Source: UBA4466 sp963925035 (GTDB lineage Bacteria > Bacteroidota > Bacteroidia > Flavobacteriales_D > Crocinitomicaceae). From it: a DNA stretch of 36,891 nt. Below, one piece after another: positions 7,085 to 15,442 of the stretch. The translations under genes and the position numbers were made by a program. Location of the stretch: assembly GCA_963925035.1 (NCBI GenBank), contig CAWUSK010000034.1:1-36891 (forward strand). Reading direction: 5' to 3'. How positions within the stretch are numbered: the stretch's first letter is position 1; every line of letters starts with the position of its first letter. The notes beneath the pieces were generated by a model. It was not told the DNA's origin. It saw only the letters and a list, made by a program, of their open reading frames with translations, and did not search any database.

Positions 7085-7904
7085 AGGAAATATTCCCCAG
7101 TTGATAGCTGACCATTTGGATCTTAGCGTTTACGAATACGATATTGTTGAAACGGAATACCGTAAACATGCGAAAATAATTGCTCAAGATGCCGCTAAAA
7201 CCGGTTACGATATTGTTTGTGCTGTAGGTGGCGATGGTTCTGTTCATGAAGTTGGAACGGCATTGATTGGTACACAAACCAAACTTGCAATTCTTCCTGT
7301 AGGATCTGGAAACGGACTTGCACGACATATGAAAATTCCTTTAACCGTAAAAGAAGCGATCGAATGCATCAACAAAAACAATTCCATTGAAATGGATACT
7401 GTTTTGGTGAACGATAAGTCATTTTTAGGCGTTGGTGGCTACGGTTTCGACGCTGTGATTGCTAAAAAATTCGATACCCATACAAAACGAGGATTAAGAG
7501 GATATATCTATTTAATTGCTCGAGAATTTTTTAAATACAATCCAATAAACGTTTCCATAGACTTAGATGGGAAAATTAAAACTCTACCTGTTGTGCTCTG
7601 TACTGTAGCAAATGCGTCTCAATTTGGTAACGGCTTTACCATTTCTCCTAAATCAGATGTAACGGACGGAAAAATTGAATTGTGCTTACTTAAACCTTTT
7701 TCTATTTGGTCCGCTCCTTCTATTATTTATCGTTTCTTCAGAAAGAAAAGTGATAAATCGCGTTTTTCAGAAATTATTCAATTTAAGAATGCTAAAATCA
7801 AACTTTCGAAAAAAATCGCCCATTACGATGGTGAACCTTTTGAAGTACTTGATGAATTAAATGTGAGCGTTGTGCCAAAAAGTTTAAACATATTAGTGGG
7901 ATAA
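7032..7904 (+). CDS. Diacylglycerol kinase-type lipid kinase (YegS/DgkB family)
   Basis: The 290-residue protein has the DAGK catalytic fold: an N-terminal NPISG (10-14), the nucleotide/metal loop GGDGS (66-70), GSGNGLAR (91-98) and a C-terminal beta-sandwich ending in KSLNILVG. It should phosphorylate a lipid such as diacylglycerol with ATP on the cytoplasmic face. The ATG at 7032 is firm because NPISG must lie near the N-terminus. The gene starts inside the 3' end of the LtaS-like gene (53-base overlap, different frame). Since LtaS-type transfer leaves diacylglycerol, this kinase could recycle it to phosphatidic acid; that link is inference. DUF1569 follows after 11 bases. Confidence 0.92.
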   Translation: MKKKIRFIINPISGLGNKGNIPQLIADHLDLSVYEYDIVETEYRKHAKIIAQDAAKTGYDIVCAVGGDGSVHEVGTALIGTQTKLAILPVGSGNGLARHMKIPLTVKEAIECINKNNSIEMDTVLVNDKSFLGVGGYGFDAVIAKKFDTHTKRGLRGYIYLIAREFFKYNPINVSIDLDGKIKTLPVVLCTVANASQFGNGFTISPKSDVTDGKIELCLLKPFSIWSAPSIIYRFFRKKSDKSRFSEIIQFKNAKIKLSKKIAHYDGEPFEVLDELNVSVVPKSLNILVG

Positions 7905-7915
7905 AACTACACCCC

Positions 7916-8371
7916 ATGCAATTCATCGAACCCAAATTAGAAATCATCGTTTCAAAACTTGAACGTTTAAAAGAAACGGACAAACCTTTGTGGGGAAGCA
8001 TGTCCGCTCAACGCATGGTTGAACATCTTTCTGACAGCATAAGGCTCGCGTTTGGAGATCATTCAATTTCTTTACAAATTCCAGAAGATAAGGTGAAATG
8101 GGCGCAAGACTTCTTAAGAACTGACGTACCATTACCGAAAAACTTCGAAGCTGTTTTTGCGAAACCTAAAACGCCTTTTCGAAATAATAATATTCAAAGT
8201 GCTATTTCTGACTTCAAAAGTGATTGGCGCAATTTCGAAAGCCACTTTGCTATGCAACCAGAAACAAAAACGCTTCACCCCTATTTTGGTGAACTGGATT
8301 TTGAATTATGGAAAACAATGCATTCTAAACATATCACGCACCATTTAGAGCAATTTGGAGTGGTAGTCTAA
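7916..8371 (+). CDS. DUF1569 (DinB-like) protein
   Basis: This 151-residue soluble protein matches DUF1569, a four-helix bundle related to DinB/YfiT. Typical features are the LERLKETDKPLWGSMSAQRMVEH-type first helices, with M-S-A-Q-R-M and H36, and a C-terminal histidine cluster HSKHITHHLEQFG. Such histidines often bind a divalent metal in this superfamily. The enzymatic activity of DUF1569 is not known. It begins 11 bases after the lipid kinase and probably belongs to the same transcript. Confidence 0.85.
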   Translation: MQFIEPKLEIIVSKLERLKETDKPLWGSMSAQRMVEHLSDSIRLAFGDHSISLQIPEDKVKWAQDFLRTDVPLPKNFEAVFAKPKTPFRNNNIQSAISDFKSDWRNFESHFAMQPETKTLHPYFGELDFELWKTMHSKHITHHLEQFGVVV

Positions 8372-8496
8372 AATAATTCCTGACAAATAACCAAATCAAG
8401 AATACAATTCAAAAAACATTATGAATAAAGAGCTTCTTAAGTTTTTTAACTTACATAAGTGTATGATTTAAAAAAAAAACATACCGCCTCAAGAAA

Positions 8497-8529
8497 TTTG
8501 ATTTTATTTAATTAAGTTTAAAAATCAAA
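8497..8529. repeat. Inverted repeat upstream of the metalloprotease
   Basis: TTTGATTTT (8497-8505) and AAAATCAAA (8521-8529) are perfect reverse complements, separated by 15 bases and ending 28 bases before the metalloprotease ATG. The region is very AT-rich and also has a run of ten A upstream (8470-8479). It could be an operator or a 5'-leader stem, or just compositional chance. Confidence 0.4.
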
Positions 8530-8557
8530 ATCAAGTTCTTATTCTTAAATCATCTCC

Positions 8558-10861
8558 ATGAAAAACATTCTCCAAATTCTTGTTTTTATTTTATTTCCAT
8601 CAAGTTTATTCGCTCAAGAAGCACCAAATCTCTACCAAGAAGAAAAATGTGCAACAGATTTTTTACATAAAAAACTACTTCTTAACGACTCTGTATATCG
8701 CTCTAATTTCAATAAAGCACAAGATTTAATAGCTAAAGGAAATATTCCAACTCCAAAAGCTCCTATTTTAAAAATACCTGTTGTTTTTCATGTTTTACAT
8801 TTAGGTGAAGCAATAGGTACTGGAACAAATATTTCACAAGAACAAATACACAGTGCACTCAAAAGTTTAAACGATGCTTACAGAGGAGCATCACCTTACA
8901 ATAGCAGTGGCGTTGATATGGAAATTGAGTTCTGCCTAGCATCACAAGATCCATCTGGAAATCCCACAACAGGTATTAACAGAGTCAATGCATCAGGAAC
9001 AAGTGACTATGCAAGCAACGGGCTTACGACAAGTGGAACTAATAATGAAGTCACGATAAAAGCGCTGAGTAAATGGTCAAATATCAATTACTATAATATC
9101 TGGATAGTCACTGAAATTGACGGAAATAATGCTGGAGGAGGAACTCAAGGATTTGCATATTTCCCAGGAGCAGGATCGTCTGTAGACGGCACCGTAATAA
9201 TGCACAACTCATTAGGATATGACCCAACAGGCACAAGATGTTTTAATGTAAAAAGCTACACTAGTTCTAGCATAACACTAATTCATGAATTAGGTCATGG
9301 CTTAGGTCTATACCACACGTTTGAAGGTGATGGCGGTGGAGCTGCTTGTCCTGCAAATGCAGATTGTACGGCAAACGGAGATAGAGTTTGTGACACGCCG
9401 CCCCACGAAAGATCTAGCGGGTGTCCTACAGGAACAAATAATTTATGTGGGACACTTAGAGACAATCACATCCATAATTTTATGGACTATTCTGACGACA
9501 TTTGTCAAACTGAATTTACTGCTGGTCAAAAGACAAGAGCAAGAGGTTTTTTATCGGGTAGTAGACCTGGATTATTAACTTCAGCTGGGTGCACCCCAGT
9601 AGCTACTCCAATAAGTGACTTCACAGCAAAATGCGGATCTACTTCTGGTTGTACAGGTTCAATTATTCAGTTTTATGATCTCTCTGTTTATGATCCAACA
9701 AGTTGGAGCTGGTCTTTCCCAGGCGGCACACCAAGTACGTCAACAGCTCAGAATCCCATAATCACCTATTCAACTGCTGGGACTTACATAGTATCTCTTC
9801 AATCAACAAACCTTTCTGGTACTGGAACAACAAAGACTGTTTCAGGCTTTGTTACTATATATGATACCCCAACTGCGGCGTGTATTCCTGGTATTCAAAA
9901 TACAGGTTTTTATGGGTATTCTTTTTCCAATGTAACCTTTGGAGACATCAATAATACAACAGCGGCTTCTACAAATGGATACAATGATTTTTCTTGCTCA
10001 CAAACTACAACACTCGTCGAAGGAGACACCTATACACTATCTATTACAATAGGTAACAGCGGCTCGCAAAGTGGATTCTACAATTGTTATATTGATTACA
10101 ATGATGACGGCGTATTTGCAGCGGGAGAAAGTGTTCTTAGTGGAAGTACAGTAGCAGGGAGTGGTTATCAAACATTTACCCAAGCTGTAACAATTCCGCT
10201 TACTGCTTTAGAGAACGATCTTTTAAGAATGCGTGTTATCAATGATCAGTTCAACCTTTCTGGACCTTGTGACAATTTATTTACTGGTGAAGCTGAAGAT
10301 TATGGGATTTACATTTCCCCTATATTACCAATAGAATTAGTGAATTTTACAGCCCAATCTATAAACGATAGATTTGTACAATTAAATTGGCAAACAGTTT
10401 CAGAAAGAAACAACGATTACTTTACCATTGAACGTTCGATGAATGGAACAGAATGGAGAAAAGTTTCTGTAATTAAAGGCGCAGGAAATTCAACATCTCT
10501 ATTGAATTACATATCGAATGATAATATTCCATTTTATGGAATTTCATACTATAGATTGAAGCAAACTGATTACGATGGGAAAACTTCCTATTCTCAGGTA
10601 AAAAGCGTTAATTTAAAATCGGTTGATAATTTGTCAGTAAACATATATCCAAATCCTGCCCTCTATAAAATAACGATAAACGCAAGCTCTGATGAATTAG
10701 AAGAAGTTTCTATTTATAATACACTTGGACAAAATGTAACACCCAATACTAGTGTAACAGCTGAAAACGAGTCTGAAATTGTAGTTGATTTATCAAACTT
10801 AAATTCAGGATTTTACTATGTCAAAACAAAAAATACGACTAGTAAAATATGCAAGCAATAA
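8558..10861 (+). CDS. Secreted M43-type zinc metalloprotease with PKD, GEVED and T9SS sorting domains
   Basis: The protein has 767 residues. A signal peptide ends near SLFAQ. The catalytic domain (about 60-350) has the metzincin motif HELGHGLGLYH (243-253) with three zinc histidines and catalytic Glu244, a downstream Met-turn (NFMDYSDD) and several cysteines, as in pappalysin/cytophagalysin (M43) proteases. A PKD-like domain follows (about 355-435; SWSWSFPGGTPS), then a GEVED domain (about 445-585; FTGEAEDYGIYI), a fibronectin-like stretch (LVNFTAQ...YYRLKQTDYDG) and a C-terminal type A sorting domain starting IYPNPALYKITI. It should be exported through Sec and T9SS and act at the cell surface or outside, probably in protein degradation. 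It looks monocistronic, with its own AT-rich upstream region. Confidence 0.93.
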   Translation: MKNILQILVFILFPSSLFAQEAPNLYQEEKCATDFLHKKLLLNDSVYRSNFNKAQDLIAKGNIPTPKAPILKIPVVFHVLHLGEAIGTGTNISQEQIHSALKSLNDAYRGASPYNSSGVDMEIEFCLASQDPSGNPTTGINRVNASGTSDYASNGLTTSGTNNEVTIKALSKWSNINYYNIWIVTEIDGNNAGGGTQGFAYFPGAGSSVDGTVIMHNSLGYDPTGTRCFNVKSYTSSSITLIHELGHGLGLYHTFEGDGGGAACPANADCTANGDRVCDTPPHERSSGCPTGTNNLCGTLRDNHIHNFMDYSDDICQTEFTAGQKTRARGFLSGSRPGLLTSAGCTPVATPISDFTAKCGSTSGCTGSIIQFYDLSVYDPTSWSWSFPGGTPSTSTAQNPIITYSTAGTYIVSLQSTNLSGTGTTKTVSGFVTIYDTPTAACIPGIQNTGFYGYSFSNVTFGDINNTTAASTNGYNDFSCSQTTTLVEGDTYTLSITIGNSGSQSGFYNCYIDYNDDGVFAAGESVLSGSTVAGSGYQTFTQAVTIPLTALENDLLRMRVINDQFNLSGPCDNLFTGEAEDYGIYISPILPIELVNFTAQSINDRFVQLNWQTVSERNNDYFTIERSMNGTEWRKVSVIKGAGNSTSLLNYISNDNIPFYGISYYRLKQTDYDGKTSYSQVKSVNLKSVDNLSVNIYPNPALYKITINASSDELEEVSIYNTLGQNVTPNTSVTAENESEIVVDLSNLNSGFYYVKTKNTTSKICKQ

Positions 10862-10864
10862 TCA

Positions 10865-10882
10865 GTGAAAATGATGTTTCAC
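10865..10882 (+). repeat. Hairpin at the 3' end of the metalloprotease gene
   Basis: GTGAAA and TTTCAC form a 6-bp stem around an ATGATG loop, 3 bases past the stop. No T-run follows, so it is at best an imperfect terminator or a 3' stability structure. Confidence 0.35.
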
Positions 10883-10915
10883 GTAAAGTAAAAGTTAAAA
10901 ATTAAGTCATCTTTC

Positions 10916-11077
10916 ATGCCTAAGATATTTTTATATCCGATTATTCCTGCAATAATACTAGGAACCCTCAACTGGATTTACTGGAAACGCAGAGGATATA
11001 CATCCAAAGTTCAACTCATTTTGGGAATTGGGATCATTTACGCCGGAATTTATATGTTATTAAAACGAATTCTTTGA
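10916..11077 (+). CDS. Small two-TM membrane protein, 53 residues
   Basis: This short frame runs from an ATG at 10916 to a TGA at 11075-11077. It encodes a hydrophobic segment (FLYPIIPAIILGTLNWIYW), a basic turn (KRRGYTSK) and a second hydrophobic segment (VQLILGIGIIYAGIYMLL), ending KRIL. The helix-positive loop-helix pattern is typical of a real small inner-membrane protein with both ends outside the cytoplasm. It lies between the metalloprotease and the EI24-like gene on the same strand. I do not recognise a family. It could be chance, but the balanced pattern and start/stop placement argue for a gene. Confidence 0.5.
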   Translation: MPKIFLYPIIPAIILGTLNWIYWKRRGYTSKVQLILGIGIIYAGIYMLLKRIL

Positions 11078-11086
11078 TTGAATTGT

Positions 11087-11094
11087 TAAATTTG
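11087..11094 (+). promoter_or_regulatory. -7 promoter box before the EI24-mutAB run
   Basis: TAAATTTG matches TAnnTTTG and ends 17 bases before the ATG at 11112. No convincing -33 TTTG at standard spacing was found. Confidence 0.5.
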
Positions 11095-11111
11095 AATTCG
11101 TAAATTACCCT

Positions 11112-11876
11112 ATGAATTCAATCAAATATCATATTGATGCGGTGAAAAAAACTTTCCAAGAGTTGTTTAAAGGTAATTACTTGATTTTCTTCATTCCCGG
11201 AGCAGTTCTAACCGTCATTTATTTGTTATTCAGTTACCACACAAGTCTCGTTGCAGAAACCTTTCTTTTGGATGCCGACAATTCTTGGACAGGCTGGGCG
11301 AAAGGAATTCATAACTCAGGTGTCGAAAGTATTTTTGATTTCTTTGGCTTCATGGTTGATCAAATCTATATTTTTGCGACAATTACACTCTTATCGCCAT
11401 TTAACACTGTGCTTTCAGAGCGTTTAGACACTCAGTTAACGGGGACAAAATACAATTCTTCCATCGCACGCTTTATCAACGACATTATTCGAATGGTGTT
11501 CATAGTGATTATTGCCGTGACATTGGAAATTTCCTTTTTGGTGTTTTACTACATCATTTCACTTATTTTTGGACTTGCAGTAATTGATGGATTTATGTTC
11601 TTTGTAATTGCTGCGTTTTTCTATGGAATGGCGTTTTACGACTTTGCATTGGAACGCGATCAAGCTGGCGTTTTTGGAACATTGGGATTCGCGTTTTCCA
11701 AACCTATTTTCATGATTCTTACTGGATCAATCTTTTTAATTATCTATTCAATTCCACTAATTGGAGTTCCAATTTCTCCCGTAATTACTGTGATGGTTTC
11801 AACGATTGTCTATCTTTATATAACGAAGAAAATTCCGAAACAAACTGAATTGAAAACAACCGAAAATAATGAGTAA
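11112..11876 (+). CDS. EI24/CysZ-like multi-pass membrane protein
   Basis: The 254-residue integral membrane protein has about five hydrophobic segments (near residues 25-42, 80-100, 125-150, 155-175 and 195-230). A conserved-looking inter-helix sequence LSPFNTVLSERLDTQLTG and the later FYDFALERDQAG resemble the EI24 domain family (Etoposide-induced 2.4 / CysZ). CysZ is a sulfate permease, but Bacteroidota members are mostly uncharacterised, so no substrate is assigned. Its last 8 bases overlap the start of the mutase small subunit, so it is co-transcribed and probably translationally coupled with mutA. Confidence 0.75.
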   Translation: MNSIKYHIDAVKKTFQELFKGNYLIFFIPGAVLTVIYLLFSYHTSLVAETFLLDADNSWTGWAKGIHNSGVESIFDFFGFMVDQIYIFATITLLSPFNTVLSERLDTQLTGTKYNSSIARFINDIIRMVFIVIIAVTLEISFLVFYYIISLIFGLAVIDGFMFFVIAAFFYGMAFYDFALERDQAGVFGTLGFAFSKPIFMILTGSIFLIIYSIPLIGVPISPVITVMVSTIVYLYITKKIPKQTELKTTENNE

Positions 11877-13221
11877 TTTTTTTAAGCCATTTAACGCTGT
11901 ATCGAAAGCAGAATGGGAGGCACAGCTGATTGCCGACCTCAAAGGAAAAGACCCTTCTGTTTTAAAAACAAAAGATGCCCTTGAGGAAATTGAATTCTCA
12001 AGTTACGCGCACCAAGAAGACATTACTTCTACTCCAGAAACAGCTGGTAACTTTCCTTATACACGAGGAATGAACGCGACTAACAATGAATGGAAGAACA
12101 GTGCCCGGATTATTATGAACGATGATAAAACAGCCAATAAAGATGCTTTGGAAGCATTGAACTTAGGTGCTGATATGCTCATCTTCCAACAATCCAATTC
12201 CTCCATAAACTGGAACAGCGTATTAAAAGAAATTAAACTGGAGTTCATAGAAACGCACTTTTCTGTTTTTTCAATGGATGCTTTTGAACAACTTTATGCC
12301 ATTCAGAGTAAGAATTCATTCCAAATGGATATTCAATTTGACTTCTTAGCAGTTGAAAACGATGAAATCAACATTGAGAAAATCGCACCGTACTATTCAA
12401 CAAAACAAGCGAGATTTTGTGAAGTAAATGGATTTGCAGTGCAACAAGCTGGAGCGACAACCTGGCAAGAGATTGCATTTTGTCTAAGCACAGGACATGA
12501 GTACATTTCAAAATTAATGACTGCAGGATTTTCAATTGATCAAGCCGCAGCGTGCATCAATTTTACCATCGGAGTTGGAGCGAATTACTTTTACGAAATC
12601 GCGAAGATTAGAAGTTTAAAACGTTTATGGTCTAAAGTGATAAGCGCATACGAACCGCAACACGCTTGCTCATATAATTGTAACATTAATGCGCAAATCG
12701 GACATTCGAATAAATCAATTTTAGATCCACACACCAATTTATTGCGCCAAACTACTGAAGCGATGTCTGCAGTAACTAGCGGTGTACATTCAATGACCAT
12801 TCTTCCCCACGACATGTATTCGTCAGACGGAACAAGTGTTTTAGCACAACGTATGGCAATCAATATTTCTACAATTCTACAGGAAGAATCCTATTTAGCG
12901 AAAGTTATTGACCCGCTTGGTGGAAGTTATTCTATCGAGCTATTGACCAACCAAGTTGCAGAGAAATCTTGGGGATTATTTCAAGAATTGGATGAAAAAG
13001 GTGGAATAATTAACAAAGCAACAAGAGAAGGTTTATTTCAAGCAATTAGATCTAAGAGCGCGCAACGCATTGAAGCATTTACAAGTGGTAAAACGGTAGG
13101 AGTTGGAATAAATAAGTTCAAACCTATAACAGAAGCAAACGTTACATGGAAACTTCCAGAGAATTATCTTGGACTTCCAATCTTGCTATTAGAAAACGAA
13201 TTAACATCACAATCGGTATGA
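11869..13221 (+). CDS. mutA: Methylmalonyl-CoA mutase small (beta) subunit
   Basis: The protein has 450 residues and resembles the catalytic TIM-barrel part of methylmalonyl-CoA mutase (QQAGATTWQEIAFCLS; later HVDPLGG-like KVIDPLGGSYSIE) but lacks the C-terminal cobalamin-binding domain. That is the mark of the non-catalytic small subunit in heterodimeric bacterial mutases. It partners MutB, which is encoded immediately downstream, in interconverting (R)-methylmalonyl-CoA and succinyl-CoA. It overlaps the upstream EI24-like gene by 8 bases and mutB by 4 (ATGA). Confidence 0.93.
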   Translation: MSNFFKPFNAVSKAEWEAQLIADLKGKDPSVLKTKDALEEIEFSSYAHQEDITSTPETAGNFPYTRGMNATNNEWKNSARIIMNDDKTANKDALEALNLGADMLIFQQSNSSINWNSVLKEIKLEFIETHFSVFSMDAFEQLYAIQSKNSFQMDIQFDFLAVENDEINIEKIAPYYSTKQARFCEVNGFAVQQAGATTWQEIAFCLSTGHEYISKLMTAGFSIDQAAACINFTIGVGANYFYEIAKIRSLKRLWSKVISAYEPQHACSYNCNINAQIGHSNKSILDPHTNLLRQTTEAMSAVTSGVHSMTILPHDMYSSDGTSVLAQRMAINISTILQEESYLAKVIDPLGGSYSIELLTNQVAEKSWGLFQELDEKGGIINKATREGLFQAIRSKSAQRIEAFTSGKTVGVGINKFKPITEANVTWKLPENYLGLPILLLENELTSQSV

Positions 13222-15350
13222 AAAGAGTAAGTTTTAAAGATATACCGTATGAATCAATTGTCGATACAAAGCCAATTGAAACAAAAGTGATACATACGAA
13301 TGCGGATAAAATCGAATTGAAAAACACCTATTCCGCAAAGGACATTGCATCTACCAATCACATTGGGTTCGTTTCTGGAATTGCACCTTATTTGAGAGGG
13401 CCTTACAGTTCAATGCATGCCATTCGACCTTGGACAGTGCGGCAATACGCAGGATTTTCTACTGCTGAAGAATCGAATGCATTTTACAGAAGAAATTTAG
13501 CTGCCGGACAAAAAGGATTGTCTGTTGCATTTGATTTAGCAACACACAGAGGATACGATTCAGATCATCCTCGTGTTGAAGGAGATGTTGGGAAAGCTGG
13601 TGTTGCCATTGATTCTATTTTGGACATGAAAGTATTGTTTGATCAAATTCCATTGGACCAAATGTCTGTTTCAATGACGATGAACGGCGCTGTACTTCCA
13701 ATCATGGCATTTTATATTGTCGCAGCGGAAGAACAAGGCGTGAGTCAAAAAGACCTTTCTGGAACGATTCAAAACGATATTCTTAAGGAATTCATGGTGC
13801 GAAATACCTACATCTACCCACCTCTGCCGTCGATGCGTATCATTTCTGATATTTTCGCTTATACAGCTGAAAATATGCCGCGCTTTAATTCGATTTCAAT
13901 TTCGGGTTACCACATGCAAGAAGCCGGTGCCACTACGTCAATCGAATTAGCGTACACACTTGCAGACGGATTAGAATACCTGCGCGCTGGAACAAAAGCA
14001 GGAATGGATATTGATGAATTTGCTCCACGCCTTAGTTTCTTTTGGGCAATTGGAATGGATCATTTTTCTGAAGTAGCGAAAATGAGAGCTGGACGAATTA
14101 TTTGGGCTAAAATGGTGCAAGAATTCAATCCGAAAAACAATAAGTCACTTGCGCTTAGAACGCATTGCCAAACTTCAGGATGGAGTTTAACAGAGCAAGA
14201 CCCATACAACAACGTTGCGCGCACTTGCATTGAAGCGCTTGCTGCAGCGCTTGGTGGAACACAATCATTGCATACAAATGCGCTGGACGAGGCGATTGCT
14301 TTACCAACGGACTTCTCTGCTCGAATTGCTCGAAACACACAAATTTTCTTGCAAGAAGAAACTGGAATCACACAACATGTTGATCCGCTAGGAGGAAGTT
14401 ATTTTGTAGAGAAATTGACAGAAGAACTGGTCGGTAAAGCGTGGGAATTGATTTGTGAAGTCGAAGAATTAGGTGGAATGGCGAAAGCGATTGAAACTGG
14501 ATTACCGAAAATGCGCATCGAAGAAGCGGCAGCTCGCAAACAAGCACGAATCGACTCAAACAAAGATATTATCGTTGGCGTAAATCGCTACGAATTAAAA
14601 GTACAGGATGAAATTGACATTTTGGATGTTGACAACGAGAAAGTTCGCAGTTCACAAATCGATCGGTTAAACCAACTCAAAGCCAACCGTAACCAAGAAA
14701 GCGTTACTGCTCTGTTGAATGAATTAACAAAAGCTGCAAAATCTGGTGAAGGTAATTTACTAGAAATTGCTGTTCGTTGTGCGAGAGAAAGAGCTTCTTT
14801 AGGAGAGATTTCAACGGCATTAGAAAAATCATACGGAAGGTATCAAGCGACAATTCGTTCCATTAACGGCGTTTATTCATCAGAATCTATGGGAGACAAT
14901 GATTTCAATACAGCGAAAGAAATGGCTGATAAATTCAGCAAGTTAGAAGGTAGACGCCCTCGAATTATGGTTGCAAAAATGGGCCAAGACGGACACGACC
15001 GTGGCGCTAAAGTTATTGCAACATCCTTTGCCGATATAGGATTTGATGTAGATATTGGACCACTTTTTCAAACACCAGAAGAAGCGGCAAAACAAGCCGT
15101 TGAAAATGATGTTCATATTCTGGGAGTTTCTTCACTGGCCGCTGGACATAAAACACTTATCCCAAAAGTAATTGAGGAACTTAAAAAATTGGGAAGAGCG
15201 GATATTATGGTCATTGCAGGAGGAGTTATTCCTCAGCAGGACTATGACTTCTTGTACGAAGCAGGAGTGTTTGGGGTATTTGGACCAGGAACAAAAATTT
15301 CAAAAGCTGCACAAGATATTCTTGGCCTATTAATAAAAAGCTATGAATGA
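13218..15350 (+). CDS. mutB: Methylmalonyl-CoA mutase large (alpha) subunit, adenosylcobalamin-dependent
   Basis: This 710-residue catalytic subunit has an N-terminal TIM barrel (substrate region GPYSSMHAIRPWTVRQYAGF near 55-80; GYHMQEAGATT) and a C-terminal B12-binding domain with the DxHxxG signature DGHDRG (His593 is the lower axial cobalt ligand), then SSLAAGHK and VIAGGVIP. All expected elements are intact. It links propionate, odd-chain and branched amino-acid metabolism to the TCA cycle. The start is the ATG at 13218 within the ATGA overlap with mutA; a longer in-frame ATG at 13146 would add 24 residues encoded by mutA sequence and is rejected. No MeaB-type chaperone gene is in the window. 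Confidence 0.96.
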   Translation: MKRVSFKDIPYESIVDTKPIETKVIHTNADKIELKNTYSAKDIASTNHIGFVSGIAPYLRGPYSSMHAIRPWTVRQYAGFSTAEESNAFYRRNLAAGQKGLSVAFDLATHRGYDSDHPRVEGDVGKAGVAIDSILDMKVLFDQIPLDQMSVSMTMNGAVLPIMAFYIVAAEEQGVSQKDLSGTIQNDILKEFMVRNTYIYPPLPSMRIISDIFAYTAENMPRFNSISISGYHMQEAGATTSIELAYTLADGLEYLRAGTKAGMDIDEFAPRLSFFWAIGMDHFSEVAKMRAGRIIWAKMVQEFNPKNNKSLALRTHCQTSGWSLTEQDPYNNVARTCIEALAAALGGTQSLHTNALDEAIALPTDFSARIARNTQIFLQEETGITQHVDPLGGSYFVEKLTEELVGKAWELICEVEELGGMAKAIETGLPKMRIEEAAARKQARIDSNKDIIVGVNRYELKVQDEIDILDVDNEKVRSSQIDRLNQLKANRNQESVTALLNELTKAAKSGEGNLLEIAVRCARERASLGEISTALEKSYGRYQATIRSINGVYSSESMGDNDFNTAKEMADKFSKLEGRRPRIMVAKMGQDGHDRGAKVIATSFADIGFDVDIGPLFQTPEEAAKQAVENDVHILGVSSLAAGHKTLIPKVIEELKKLGRADIMVIAGGVIPQQDYDFLYEAGVFGVFGPGTKISKAAQDILGLLIKSYE

Positions 15351-15371
15351 GGCAGGAATAAAAAAAAATCA

Positions 15372-15379
15372 TAACTTTG
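15372..15379 (+). promoter_or_regulatory. -7 promoter box of the secreted helical protein
   Basis: TAACTTTG matches TAnnTTTG, 21 bases after the mutB stop and 63 bases before the ATG at 15443. The resulting leader of about 60 bases is longer than most in this window. Confidence 0.5.
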
Positions 15380-15442
15380 AGATATACGTGCCAAAATTAA
15401 CGGCATAGTATTTGGATTAATCATTGAAATAAATTATTTAAG

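Noticed and set aside
10865..10882. Hairpin as an intrinsic terminator for the metalloprotease
   Set aside because: A 6-bp AT-rich stem with no following T-run; kept only as a hairpin.
13146..13217. Upstream ATG for mutB
   Set aside because: It would overlap mutA by 76 bases; the ATGA junction at 13218 is the normal coupled start.
14060..14371. 103-codon open frame antisense to mutB
   Set aside because: Inside the conserved mutase barrel, with an Ala/Ser/Cys-rich product and no start context; a shadow of mutB.
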